A stretch of 35,404 nt of DNA. Source: Dehalococcoidia bacterium. Its GTDB lineage: Bacteria > Chloroflexota > Dehalococcoidia > Dehalococcoidales > RBG-16-60-22. A program made the translations under genes and the position numbers. Under the pieces are notes generated by a model, which did no database searches, was not told the DNA's origin, and saw nothing but the letters and a program-made list of their open reading frames with translations. Below, one piece after another: positions 26,999-35,404 of the stretch (positions are counted from its first letter, which is position 1; every line of letters begins with the position of its first letter). The stretch is taken from assembly GCA_011174815.1 (NCBI GenBank), contig DUFF01000084.1, positions 1 to 35,404 of the forward strand, read 5' to 3'.

Positions 26999-27838
26999 AT
27001 GCTCGATGCACTTCAGTATCAGTTCATGCAGAATGCCCTGCTGGCCGGGCTGCTAGCAGCCATCGCCTGCGGCATCGTCGGCGTTTACGTGGTGGTCAAG
27101 AAAATCGTTTTTATCAGCGGTGGCATCGCTCACGCATCTTTCGGTGGCATCGGGCTGGGGTACCTGCTGGGCATAAATCCGGTGCTAGGGGCAATGGCCT
27201 TTACCATCGCCTCATCGCTGGGCATCGGCCTGGTAACCAGACGCACCAGATTGCCCGAGGACACCGCCATTGGCATTTTGTGGGCAATGGGGATGGCACT
27301 GGGTATAATCTTCATCGGTCTGGCCCCGGGATACGCTCCTGACCTTTTCAGCTATCTCTTCGGAAACATCCTGACTGTGCCTTTCTTTGATTTAATGCTG
27401 ATGCTCATACTGGATGTGGTTATCATCGTATTGGTTGCGCTTCTCTACAAGGAATTCCTGTACCTTTCATTTGATGAAGAGTTCAGCACTGTATCCGGTG
27501 TGCCCACCGAAAGCCTCTACCTTCTCCTGCTCTGCCTGGTGGCCCTGACCGTGGTGGTCCTGATAAGAGTGGTCGGCATCATCCTGGTCATCGCCCTGCT
27601 CACCATCCCGGCGGCGCTGGCCCGGCAGTTTACTTACAGCCTTAAAAAAATGATGCTGCTGGCTATTTCAGCCGGAGTGGTCTTTACCTTCAGTGGCCTG
27701 TGGATTTCCTACGTGCTCAATTTAGCCTCCGGCGCCACCATCATTCTGGTCAGCGGTACGGTGCTGTTCCTCTCTTTCGGGATAAACAAACTGCGTCGCA
27801 GAACACGGGGAGACAGCCACACTGCCAGCACTGCCTGA
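26999..27838 (+). CDS. Zn/Mn-type metal ABC transporter permease (ZnuB/MntC family)
   Basis: [58 protein letters not shown]. Confidence 0.93.
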   Translation: MLDALQYQFMQNALLAGLLAAIACGIVGVYVVVKKIVFISGGIAHASFGGIGLGYLLGINPVLGAMAFTIASSLGIGLVTRRTRLPEDTAIGILWAMGMALGIIFIGLAPGYAPDLFSYLFGNILTVPFFDLMLMLILDVVIIVLVALLYKEFLYLSFDEEFSTVSGVPTESLYLLLLCLVALTVVVLIRVVGIILVIALLTIPAALARQFTYSLKKMMLLAISAGVVFTFSGLWISYVLNLASGATIILVSGTVLFLSFGINKLRRRTRGDSHTASTA

Positions 27839-27886
27839 CCGGCCAAGCTATTGCCGCTGCCACTGAGATAACCTATAATTGGAACC

Positions 27887-28813
27887 GTGGCGAACCTTTC
27901 GGTACAACTGGCCCCGAAAAGCAGTGTGGGTTTGCGGCTGGCCAACCCGGTCATGACCGCATCCGGCACTTTTGGCTACGGCACCGAGTACAGTCACCTG
28001 TTTGATATCCAGAAGCTCGGCGCCTTCGTCTGTAAAGGAACCACCCTGAAACCCAGAGACGGCAACCCCCAGCCGCGCTTAATGGAGACCCCCTCCGGCA
28101 TGCTCAATTCCATCGGCCTGCAGAACATCGGAGTGAAAGCCCTCATAAAAGAAAAAGCGCCTATCTGGGCAAGATGGCGCGTCCCGGTAATCGTCAATAT
28201 CGCCGGTGAGACGGTTGAGGAATACGCCGCGCTGGCGAAAGAGCTAAATAATGTCGCCGGAATCAGCGGTCTGGAGGTCAATATAAGCTGTCCCAACATC
28301 AGCGCCGGCGGGGCGGAGTTCGGCGCGCACCCTGAGTCAGCCAACAGGGTAACCGCCGCGGTCAGGACAAACACCTCACTCCCCGTGCTGGTGAAACTGA
28401 CCCCTAACACCGGCGAAATCGCCGGGGTGGCTGCGGCGGTGGCCGAGGCCGGTGCTGATGCCATCTCCCTGATCAACACAGTCCGGGGCATGGCCATCGA
28501 TATTTACACGCGACAGACATTGCTCGGCAATCGCACCGGTGGCCTTTCCGGCCCAGCGATAAAGCCCATAGCTTTAGCCATGGTCTATGAGGTGGCGGGG
28601 GCGGTTGATTTACCGGTGGTCGGGTGCGGAGGCATCACCTCCGGCAGCGACGCCATTGAGTTCTTCATGGCCGGCGCCAGCGCCGTGCAGGTGGGCTCGG
28701 CCAGCTTTATAAATCCCCGCGCCTCCCTTGATGTGCTGGAGGGCATCGAGCAGTTCATGGCCAGAGAGGGCATCGAAGACATCAGCGAGCTGGTTGGCGC
28801 CGCCCGGCACTGA
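27887..28813 (+). CDS. pyrD: Dihydroorotate dehydrogenase, class 1B-like
   Basis: LANPVMTASGTFGYGTEY, CKGTTLKPRDGNPQPRLMETPSGMLNSIGLQN, LEVNISCPNI, VKLTPN, GGITSGSDAIEFFMAGASAVQVG. Confidence 0.95.
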   Translation: MANLSVQLAPKSSVGLRLANPVMTASGTFGYGTEYSHLFDIQKLGAFVCKGTTLKPRDGNPQPRLMETPSGMLNSIGLQNIGVKALIKEKAPIWARWRVPVIVNIAGETVEEYAALAKELNNVAGISGLEVNISCPNISAGGAEFGAHPESANRVTAAVRTNTSLPVLVKLTPNTGEIAGVAAAVAEAGADAISLINTVRGMAIDIYTRQTLLGNRTGGLSGPAIKPIALAMVYEVAGAVDLPVVGCGGITSGSDAIEFFMAGASAVQVGSASFINPRASLDVLEGIEQFMAREGIEDISELVGAARH

Positions 28814-28815
28814 AG

Positions 28816-29391
28816 CTATGCCTTCTCCTTCAACACCAGCCCGGCCTTATACGCTTCGGCAATCATCTCGCCGAAGGCGAAGTACCTCCGGAAAGTAACA
28901 TCGAATATAATTGGCCTTATTTTATCCACATCCGGCTTGCCGTCGGTTAGGCAATCCCCGGAGACATAAGTCCCCTCCACCTGTCCGATGATGAAGTCAT
29001 GGCTGCCCAGGTTCATAATGTGCCCCACCCGGCACTCCAGATTGACCGGGCACTGTTCAATCAGAGGCGCCGTCTCCAGATGCCCGTAAAATACTTTGAA
29101 CTGGCAAACCTTCACTTTGTCCACATCGGCGCCGGAGGTGATGCCGCAGAAGTCGGCCTCCTTTACCAGGCCAACGGAAGGGGTGTTTATGGAGAACGTC
29201 TTGTTCTGCCAGATGCCCTTCAGCGTGTAACTCTTGTGTCGCAGCAACACACCCATCATCGGCGGCTCCGCGTTGACCACCCCACCACCGCCCATCGCCA
29301 TGAAGTTGGCTTTGCCATCGATATTTGACCCTACCAGAAGCGTTGGTCGGGGATACAAAAGTCGATCAGGTTGCAGCTCAACCTTGTTCAT
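28816..29391 (-). CDS. Flavin reductase-like domain protein
   Basis: RPTLLVGSNIDGKANFMAMGGGGVVNAEPPMMGVLLRHKSYTLKGI; FSINTPS. Confidence 0.85.
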   Translation of the reverse strand: MNKVELQPDRLLYPRPTLLVGSNIDGKANFMAMGGGGVVNAEPPMMGVLLRHKSYTLKGIWQNKTFSINTPSVGLVKEADFCGITSGADVDKVKVCQFKVFYGHLETAPLIEQCPVNLECRVGHIMNLGSHDFIIGQVEGTYVSGDCLTDGKPDVDKIRPIIFDVTFRRYFAFGEMIAEAYKAGLVLKEKA

Positions 29392-29881
29392 CGTTCTTTT
29401 CCTCCATATCTACCAAGATTTTATTCAAAATGTATTGCTCCCTGGCGTTCATTCCTCTCCTCTGTTCCGGCCTTTCGTGGTCATGGCCGAGCAGGTGGAG
29501 CACGCCATGAACGATGAGTATTGCCAGCTCTTTCACCACGGGATGGCGGTGCTCCTGCGCCTGTATGGCCGCCTGCGGATAGGAGATGACCACCTCGCCG
29601 AGATGGATAATGCCATCAGGAGGCACTACAAATGGAGCTGGCTCGCCCCTGTGCTTTTCTTCCTCCGTTGTCATGTAAAAGGCGAGGACGTCGGTCGGGT
29701 AGTCCTCCCCGCGATAGGTCCGGTTCAGCTCCTGCACCCTTGCCTGGTCGGTTATGACCAGGCCCATTTCCGCATTCGGGCTGACGTTTTGCGCCTCAAG
29801 CGCCCGCTCAGCAACGGAGCAAAGCCAGTCTGCACCGGGGCAACCTTCAAATTCCCCGTCAATGATTATATTAATCTCCAT
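29378..29881 (-). CDS. ybeY: rRNA maturation endoribonuclease YbeY
   Basis: VQELNRTYRGEDYPTDVLAF; HGVLHLLGHDHE. Confidence 0.93.
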   Translation of the reverse strand: MEINIIIDGEFEGCPGADWLCSVAERALEAQNVSPNAEMGLVITDQARVQELNRTYRGEDYPTDVLAFYMTTEEEKHRGEPAPFVVPPDGIIHLGEVVISYPQAAIQAQEHRHPVVKELAILIVHGVLHLLGHDHERPEQRRGMNAREQYILNKILVDMEEKNDEQG

Positions 29882-29946
29882 AGCCGCTATGTGCCAATCA
29901 TCATAGCACAGGCCTCAACAGGCCAGCAAACCTCAGCCGCTGGCGA

Positions 29947-29975
29947 TTGAGCAGAGGGTAAATTTATGATATAGT
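29947..29975 (+). promoter_or_regulatory. Sigma70-type promoter for tRNA-Ser
   Basis: TTGAGC-N17-TATAGT, -10 ends 25 nt before the tRNA 5' end. Confidence 0.5.
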
Positions 29976-30000
29976 AAATATACATAAAACATTGCTTGCG

Positions 30001-30092
30001 GGAGGGATCGCATAGTGGTCTAGTGCGGGCGCCTGCTAAGCGCTTACCCTGGGAAACCGGGGTCGTGGGTTCAAATCCCACTCCCTCCGCCA
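30001..30092 (+). tRNA. tRNA-Ser(GCU), CCA encoded
   Basis: Acceptor GGAGGGA/TCCCTCC, long variable arm, anticodon GCT at 30035-30037 in a 5-bp stem/7-nt loop (CTGCTAA), GGTTCAAATCC T-arm, G discriminator, CCA. Confidence 0.96.
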
Positions 30093-30158
30093 TAGCAATC
30101 GATGACACATACCCCTGAAAAGGGGTATATTACTATTAAGGATAAGTTGTGGAGTGAA

Positions 30159-31412
30159 ATGCCCAGTTATCATATCTGGACCATCGGCTGTCAGATGAAC
30201 AAGGCGGAATCGGAGCGGCTGGGCAGCTTCTTCGAGCACCTGGGCTACCGGGCCACGGACGCTGCAGAGAATGCTGACGTTATCCTGCTCAATAGCTGCG
30301 TGGTGCGCCAGAGCGCGGAAAATCGGGCGGTCAATAAAATAAGAGCGCTGCAATCTTACGTCCGGGCACATCCAGATATCACTTTGGCCGTTACCGGATG
30401 TCTGGTGAACTCTGACACCACACGCTTGAAAAAGGACTTTCCTTACGTAGATTTCTTCTTCAAGCCGGGCGACTACCCACCCTGGCTGGAGAGACCAGAG
30501 ACTACGGTAACATTGCCGCAGAACCCTGCCCCGGCCACCTATGTGCCCATCATCCAGGGGTGTGATAATTTCTGCGCCTACTGCATTGTCCCGCACCGCC
30601 GCGGCCGGGAGAGGAGCCGTCCCGTAAAAGAAATCGTCTGCGAGGTCAGAGAGCTGGTCAGGCGAGGTGTCAGAGAGGTAACGCTGCTAGGGCAGAATGT
30701 GGACTCGTACGGGCATGACCTGCCCGATAAGCCCGATCTTGCCGATTTACTGGAAGAGCTTGATATAATTGATGGCCTGGTACGGATACGTTTTCTGACC
30801 AACCACCCCAAAGATATGAGCGATAAGCTCATTGACGCCATTGCCCGTCTGGACAAGGTCTGCGAATGGATAAGCCTACCGGTTCAGTCCGGCAGCGACG
30901 ACATACTCAAAATGATGCGTCGGGGCTACACTGCCGCGCAATACCGGCGGCTGGTGAAAAGAATACGGCATACCGTCCCCGGCGTGGCGCTGAGCACGGA
31001 TGTCATCGTTGGTTTCCCCTCGGAGACGGAAGCTCAGTTCCAGGAAACGGCGCACCTGCTCTCCGAGCTGCGGTTTGACAACGTACACGTGGCGGCATAT
31101 TCACCTAGGCCGGGAACCAGCGCTGCCCGAGAGCTGGCAGATGATATCCCACTAGTCGTGAAAAAAGAACGTTTGAACGTCATTGAACATCTCCAAGAGA
31201 AAATCGCCGCGGAAATCAACGGGCATCTGCTTGGTGAAACGGTGGAAATCCTGGTCGAGTCCAGGGCGAAGGGCAAATGGCAGGGAAGAACCCGCACCGG
31301 CAAGCTGGTATTTTTCCGCGATAGCCATGACTATCTGTGGAAAATGGCCAATGTTCAGATAGGAAAGACGAGCCCATGGTCACTCCAGGGCAGTGTTGAT
31401 ACATCAAAGTAA
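30159..31412 (+). CDS. miaB: tRNA-2-methylthio-N6-dimethylallyladenosine synthase (MiaB)
   Basis: MPSYHIWTIGCQMNKAESERLGSFFEHLGY; GCDNFCAYCIVPHRRGRERSRP; LLGQNVDSYG; LPVQSGSDDILKMMRRGYT; TDVIVGFPSETEAQF. Confidence 0.92.
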   Translation: MPSYHIWTIGCQMNKAESERLGSFFEHLGYRATDAAENADVILLNSCVVRQSAENRAVNKIRALQSYVRAHPDITLAVTGCLVNSDTTRLKKDFPYVDFFFKPGDYPPWLERPETTVTLPQNPAPATYVPIIQGCDNFCAYCIVPHRRGRERSRPVKEIVCEVRELVRRGVREVTLLGQNVDSYGHDLPDKPDLADLLEELDIIDGLVRIRFLTNHPKDMSDKLIDAIARLDKVCEWISLPVQSGSDDILKMMRRGYTAAQYRRLVKRIRHTVPGVALSTDVIVGFPSETEAQFQETAHLLSELRFDNVHVAAYSPRPGTSAARELADDIPLVVKKERLNVIEHLQEKIAAEINGHLLGETVEILVESRAKGKWQGRTRTGKLVFFRDSHDYLWKMANVQIGKTSPWSLQGSVDTSK

Positions 31413-31421
31413 GGAGGCACA

Positions 31422-31775
31422 ATGGTAAAGTATGGTCTGATTACGGGTATGCTGCTCACGTTGCTGGCGGTACTCGGCGGCTGCGTACCGCCGGAAGGGG
31501 CTGAGGAAGGTGGTTTCGACTGGACACTTATTATCTTTATCGTCCTGCTGGTAGCCATCTTCTACTTTCTCATCATCCGGCCGCAGCGTCGGCAGCAGAA
31601 AAGACATCAGGAACTGATGCAGGAACTGAAACGCGGTGATAAGGTTATCACCACCGGAGGCATCTACGGCATTGTCGATAGCCTGAGCGATGACAGCGTA
31701 GTTTTGAAAGTTGAATCGGGCGGCACTATCCGCGTTGCCCGAAACAGCATTGCCGGCCAGCGTCAAGAGCAATAG
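31422..31775 (+). CDS. yajC: Preprotein translocase subunit YajC, lipobox-containing variant
   Basis: IIFIVLLVAIFYFLIIRPQRRQQKRHQELMQELKRGDKVITTGGIYGIV; N-terminal LLTLLAVLGGC lipobox. Confidence 0.93.
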   Translation: MVKYGLITGMLLTLLAVLGGCVPPEGAEEGGFDWTLIIFIVLLVAIFYFLIIRPQRRQQKRHQELMQELKRGDKVITTGGIYGIVDSLSDDSVVLKVESGGTIRVARNSIAGQRQEQ

Positions 31776-31778
31776 CAC

Positions 31779-33347
31779 ATGAAAGGCTATGACTACATAA
31801 TAGTGGGCAGCGGCATCGCTGGCCTCTATACGGCGCTCCTTGCCAGAGAGCAGGGCAGCGTGATGGTGATTACCAAGGGCAGCATTGAGGACTGCAATAC
31901 TAGGCACGCCCAGGGAGGTATCGCCGCCGCCATCGGACAGGATGATTCCCCTGACCTGCACTTCAAGGACACCTTGGCCGCCGGGGACGGCCTGTGCGAT
32001 GAAGCGGCTGTACGCATTCTGGTTGATGAGGCCCCGGCCCGCATTGCCGAGCTGGTCAATTTCGGTGTCCCGTTTGACACGCTGGACGGCAGAGTCGCCC
32101 TTACTCTGGAAGCCGCCCACAGTGTCCCTCGCATCCTGCATGCTGGCGGTGATGCCACCGGTGAGCATATTGAGGTCACGCTCAGCCGATTGGTGCGTCT
32201 TGCCCGAATTCCGGTACTGGAAGACAGCCAGGCCGCGGAAATCCTGGTGGAGAAGAATGCGGTCAAGGGCATAAAGGTGCTGGACTGCCATGCTGGCTCT
32301 ATAGAGACGTTTGAGTGCCGCCACCTCATTCTCGCCACCGGCGGCGCCGGCCAGCTCTTCAGGTTCAACACCAACTCCGACATCGCCACTGGTGACGGCA
32401 TCGCCCTCGCCTTCAAGGTCGGGGCGGAAATCATAGATATGGAATTTTTTCAATTTCACCCCACCGCCCTGCACCTTCCCGGGGTGATGCCTTTTCTCAT
32501 TTCGGAAGCGGTCAGGGGCGAGGGCGGTATCCTGCGCAATGCCTCAGGACATCCCTTCATGCCCGACTACGCCCCGCAGGGTGACCTAGCCCCGCGGGAT
32601 GTGGTGGCACGCAGCATCCTCTACGAGATGGAAAAGACCGGCTCCGACCGGGTTTATCTGGACATTACCCATCTTTCTCCCTATGTAATCACCACCCGCT
32701 TCCCCCATATCTACCGCTTCTGTCTCGATCATGGCCTTGATATCACCAAAGAGATGGTGCCGGTGGCGCCGGCCGCCCATTATATGATGGGCGGTATCAG
32801 GACCAATACGTGGGGAGAAACAAACGTGTCCGGGCTGTTCGCCACTGGCGAAACCGCTTGCACCGGAGTGCACGGGGCCAACCGCCTCGCCTCTAACTCC
32901 ATGCTGGAGGTGGTCGTTTTCAGCAAGCGCATCATGGAGCGCACTGCCAGAGGGGCCAAGGCCATGGCACCGGCTGCCGCCAAGCGCCCGGAAATCAAAG
33001 GTAAACTGAGCGCAAGACAGGTCGCTAGGGCATTGCCTGCACCCAGTTTCACCAGCCTGCAGCAACTCACCTGGAATAACGTGGGCGTGATTAGAGACCG
33101 TGCTGGTCTATCCCGGGCGGCCGACATTCTGGCAGAGTGGCAGCATAAATTGCCGCCACCCACCGACCGCCCTTCCCATGAGCTGCACAACCTGGTGCTG
33201 ACCGGCAGGCTGATCGCCGAGGCGGCACTGCTAAGAGAGGAGAGCCGCGGGGCGCACTACCGCTCCGATTTTCCCGAAAAAGCCCCGCAGTGGCAGTGCC
33301 ATATCGTCTTCACCGCAGAGCAATCCAGAGGAGCCAAAAGTGGCTAA
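31779..33347 (+). CDS. nadB: L-aspartate oxidase
   Basis: YIIVGSGIAGLYTALLA; NTRHAQGGIAAA; FQFHPTAL; HYMMGGIRTNTWGETNVSGLFATGETACTGVHGANRLASNSMLE. Confidence 0.96.
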   Translation: MKGYDYIIVGSGIAGLYTALLAREQGSVMVITKGSIEDCNTRHAQGGIAAAIGQDDSPDLHFKDTLAAGDGLCDEAAVRILVDEAPARIAELVNFGVPFDTLDGRVALTLEAAHSVPRILHAGGDATGEHIEVTLSRLVRLARIPVLEDSQAAEILVEKNAVKGIKVLDCHAGSIETFECRHLILATGGAGQLFRFNTNSDIATGDGIALAFKVGAEIIDMEFFQFHPTALHLPGVMPFLISEAVRGEGGILRNASGHPFMPDYAPQGDLAPRDVVARSILYEMEKTGSDRVYLDITHLSPYVITTRFPHIYRFCLDHGLDITKEMVPVAPAAHYMMGGIRTNTWGETNVSGLFATGETACTGVHGANRLASNSMLEVVVFSKRIMERTARGAKAMAPAAAKRPEIKGKLSARQVARALPAPSFTSLQQLTWNNVGVIRDRAGLSRAADILAEWQHKLPPPTDRPSHELHNLVLTGRLIAEAALLREESRGAHYRSDFPEKAPQWQCHIVFTAEQSRGAKSG

Positions 33348-34224
33348 AGCGCCGAGACCGGAAGAACAGATAGCGGCCATCATTGACCTCGCCATCGCCG
33401 AAGACCTGGGGCATGGCGACGTTACCAGCGAGATACTGGTCCCGCCCGAACTTGAGGGCAGGGCCACCATATACGCCAGAGAAGCGGGCATCGTGGCCGG
33501 AGTTGAGGTAGCGGGGAAGGTCTTTCTCAAGATTGACCCCTCGATTTCATTCACCGTGCTGTGCAAGGACGGCGCTGCGGTCAGGTCCGGCGCTAAAGTC
33601 GCCGAGGTCAGCGGCCGGGTGATAAGTATCCTTAACGCCGAGCGCACGGCGCTCAACTTCCTGCAACGCCTCAGCGGCATCGCCTCGTTGACGGCAAAGT
33701 ATACCGCGGAAATGCACGGCCTGGAGACGTACATCGCCGACACCCGAAAGACCACCCCCGGGCTCCGCCGGCTGGAAAAGCACGCCGTGAGCATGGGCGG
33801 AGGCAGGAACCACCGCCTTCACCTCGGCGACGGAATATTAATCAAGGACAATCACCTCGCCGCGCTGCGTGCCCTCGGTATGAGCCTGAAGGAAATCGTG
33901 GCCAGGGCCAAAAAGAACGCCCCGCGCGGACTCAAGGTTGAAGTTGAGGTCGATTCGGTTCCGGAAGCGATGGAAGCCGCCGAAGCCGATGCCGACATCA
34001 TCATGCTGGACAATATGGGCCCGGACGAGATGCGCCAGGTAGTGAAATCACTAAAGGGCAAGGTAAAGATTGAAGCCTCGGGGGGCATCACACTGAACAA
34101 TGTCCGCCAGGCCGCGCTGACCGGTGTGGATTACATCTCAATCGGCGCCCTCACCCATTCACCGAAGGCGCTGGATATCAGCCTCGAGTTCGACCCCGAA
34201 TCCTTCAAGTCCGCCCGGCTTTGA
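33340..34224 (+). CDS. nadC: Nicotinate-nucleotide pyrophosphorylase (carboxylating)
   Basis: EDLGHGDVTSEILVP; ERTALNFLQRLSGIA; DTRKTTPGLRRLEKHAVSMGGGRNHR; IMLDNMGPDEMR; EASGGITLNNV; SIGALTHSPKALDISL. GTG start overlapping nadB. Confidence 0.96.
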   Translation: MAKAPRPEEQIAAIIDLAIAEDLGHGDVTSEILVPPELEGRATIYAREAGIVAGVEVAGKVFLKIDPSISFTVLCKDGAAVRSGAKVAEVSGRVISILNAERTALNFLQRLSGIASLTAKYTAEMHGLETYIADTRKTTPGLRRLEKHAVSMGGGRNHRLHLGDGILIKDNHLAALRALGMSLKEIVARAKKNAPRGLKVEVEVDSVPEAMEAAEADADIIMLDNMGPDEMRQVVKSLKGKVKIEASGGITLNNVRQAALTGVDYISIGALTHSPKALDISLEFDPESFKSARL

Positions 34225-34800
34225 CGCCCGGCAGAGATAGTTTTCACAGTTGTCCTCTATCTCTACGTCGGCAAAACCGGCCTCGGAAAGCATCAGGCGC
34301 ATTTCCCGCTCTTCAGGGATAACATCGTGGCACACTTCGGGAATGCCGTTATGCAGTCCGTTTATCGCCTCCCGACAAGATGTATGGCAGATATGCAGGC
34401 TCCCGCCGTTCCGGAGCACGCGGTACATCTCCGCCAGCGCCCCCGCTTTATCCTGAAAGTGCGGGAAGCTGGAGTAGCAGACCACACTATCAACAAATGA
34501 TTCAGGCAGCGGGATATGAGCGGCATCGGCGTTCAGATAGGCCACCACACCATCGAAGGCCTTTGTCTGTGCCCGGTGCAGCATCTCCTCGGCGATATCA
34601 AGCGCCAGGATTTTCCCTTCGCTGCCAATTCTTTGCCGCAAAAAAGGCAGAAAAACGCCGGTACCCGTGCCGATATCCAGAACCGTTGACCCCGGCCAGA
34701 TATCCAGTCGCGCCGCCATTTGCCTCAGCTTGGACTGGTCCCTTTCTGCCGCCATTTCATCCCAGATGGCTGCCTTACCGTTGAAGTAGGTCCTAATCAT
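34159..34800 (-). CDS. Class I SAM-dependent methyltransferase
   Basis: VLDIGTGTGVFLPFLRQRIG, ALDIAEEML, VDSVVCYSSFPHF, EMYRVLRNGGSLHI. Start corrected to ATG at 34800. Confidence 0.85.
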   Translation of the reverse strand: MIRTYFNGKAAIWDEMAAERDQSKLRQMAARLDIWPGSTVLDIGTGTGVFLPFLRQRIGSEGKILALDIAEEMLHRAQTKAFDGVVAYLNADAAHIPLPESFVDSVVCYSSFPHFQDKAGALAEMYRVLRNGGSLHICHTSCREAINGLHNGIPEVCHDVIPEEREMRLMLSEAGFADVEIEDNCENYLCRASKPGGLEGFGVELEADIQRLR

Positions 34801-35404
34801 GGCTCGCCTCCGCAAGAGCATTTGTCCGCCAGCCCTTCACCCGGCGCTTGGGCGAGAAAACGGCGGCCAGGAGGAAAATAACCGAGGAAGTAACCACTAT
34901 GGTGGCACCGCTTGGTATATTGAAAAGATAGGAAAACAGCAGTCCCATCCAGCCCGACAGCACGCCGAATCCCGCTGCGAGCAGGAACATCTTCCTCATA
35001 CTGTAGGTAAGCTGGTAGGCGGCTGCCGCCGGGTTAAGAATCAGGCTGAAAATCAAGATGCCGCCGATGGAGCGCAGGGTGGCGGTGATGGTGGCGCCAG
35101 TCAAAAACAGTATGCCGTATAATATCGCGGTGGCCGGGATACCCACCGAGAGCGCTATGCCCCGGTGAAAGATGGTGGCCTGTATCTCTTTATAGAAGAC
35201 GACTATCAGACCCACTACCAGCACCGCTACAATAGCCAGCAAAATGACGTCGCCTCTGGTATTGGTGAGGATACTGCCCCACAGCAGCTCCAGTGCCCCC
35301 GACTTGGTGCCGGGCATCAGGCCCATAAACAAAAACGCCAGCCCGAGCATAAGAGAAAAGATGACCCCCACCGAGGTCTCGGGGCTGAGCTCACCGCGGT
35401 CGGC
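34793..35404 (-). CDS. Zn/Mn-type metal ABC transporter permease (partial, runs off the right edge)
   Basis: Frame continues past the track's start to the window edge: ADRGELSPETSVGVIFSLMLGLAFLFMGL...; IGGILIFSLILNPAAAAYQLTYSMRKMFLLAAGFG...IPSGATIVV. Confidence 0.9.
   Translation of the reverse strand, partial: ADRGELSPETSVGVIFSLMLGLAFLFMGLMPGTKSGALELLWGSILTNTRGDVILLAIVAVLVVGLIVVFYKEIQATIFHRGIALSVGIPATAILYGILFLTGATITATLRSIGGILIFSLILNPAAAAYQLTYSMRKMFLLAAGFGVLSGWMGLLFSYLFNIPSGATIVVTSSVIFLLAAVFSPKRRVKGWRTNALAEASHD

Noticed and set aside
29887-30108. Minus-strand ORF MSSIAMAEGVGFEPTTPVSQGKRLAG...
   Set aside because: Antisense of tRNA-Ser(GCU); the GVGFEPTTPVSQG string is a well-known spurious translation of tRNA genes.
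30036-30596. Minus-strand 186-aa ORF ending REWDLNPRPRFPRVSA
   Set aside because: Antisense to miaB with its C-terminus again the reverse of the tRNA; no independent protein signal.
31404-32474. Minus-strand 356-aa ORF
   Set aside because: Shadow ORF antisense to nadB and yajC; low-information composition, while nadB has full motif support.
1-35404. CRISPR array, prophage, integrative element or toxin-antitoxin/defence island
   Set aside because: No spaced repeats, integrase, transposase, phage structural genes or typical defence domains were recognised.

Overview
The window looks like a bacterial chromosome segment, probably Chloroflexota/Dehalococcoidia-like (inferred from gene content and repeat style, not tested). 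It is gene-dense and mostly housekeeping: a two-component system with a MacAB-like exporter, fabF, recJ, plsY, lgt, ftsY, a YprA/MrfA-type helicase, DUF503, a homocitrate/Re-citrate-synthase-like enzyme, trmO, Zn/Mn-type ABC transporters, pyrD, ybeY, tRNA-Ser(GCU), miaB, mtaB, yajC and nadB-nadC. Main finds: (1) the two ORFs at 10532-10783 and 10805-11206 are one frame split by a single in-frame UGA. The UGA sits at the first conserved redox Cys of a C-GCAxxG-C-C family protein and is followed at normal SECIS distance by a 7-bp hairpin with a CGUGAU loop, so this is a probable selenoprotein that the ORF track breaks in two. (2) Three promoters of the TCS/small-protein/exporter locus each carry an 11-bp-pitch heptamer direct repeat 50-90 bp upstream of the start codon (probable OmpR/PhoB-type regulon), and the small exported protein shares an 'EGxITQEQAxxxxxQ' motif with an insertion in the exporter adaptor. 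(3) ftsY and trmO both lack ATG/GTG/TTG at the start implied by homology and have ATA there, trmO behind a near-perfect Shine-Dalgarno. (4) There is an orphan C-terminal fragment of GTP-type PEP carboxykinase. (5) An M24 peptidase at the left edge and the true N-termini of FtsY and TrmO are missing from the ORF track. No CRISPR array, prophage or transposase was seen.
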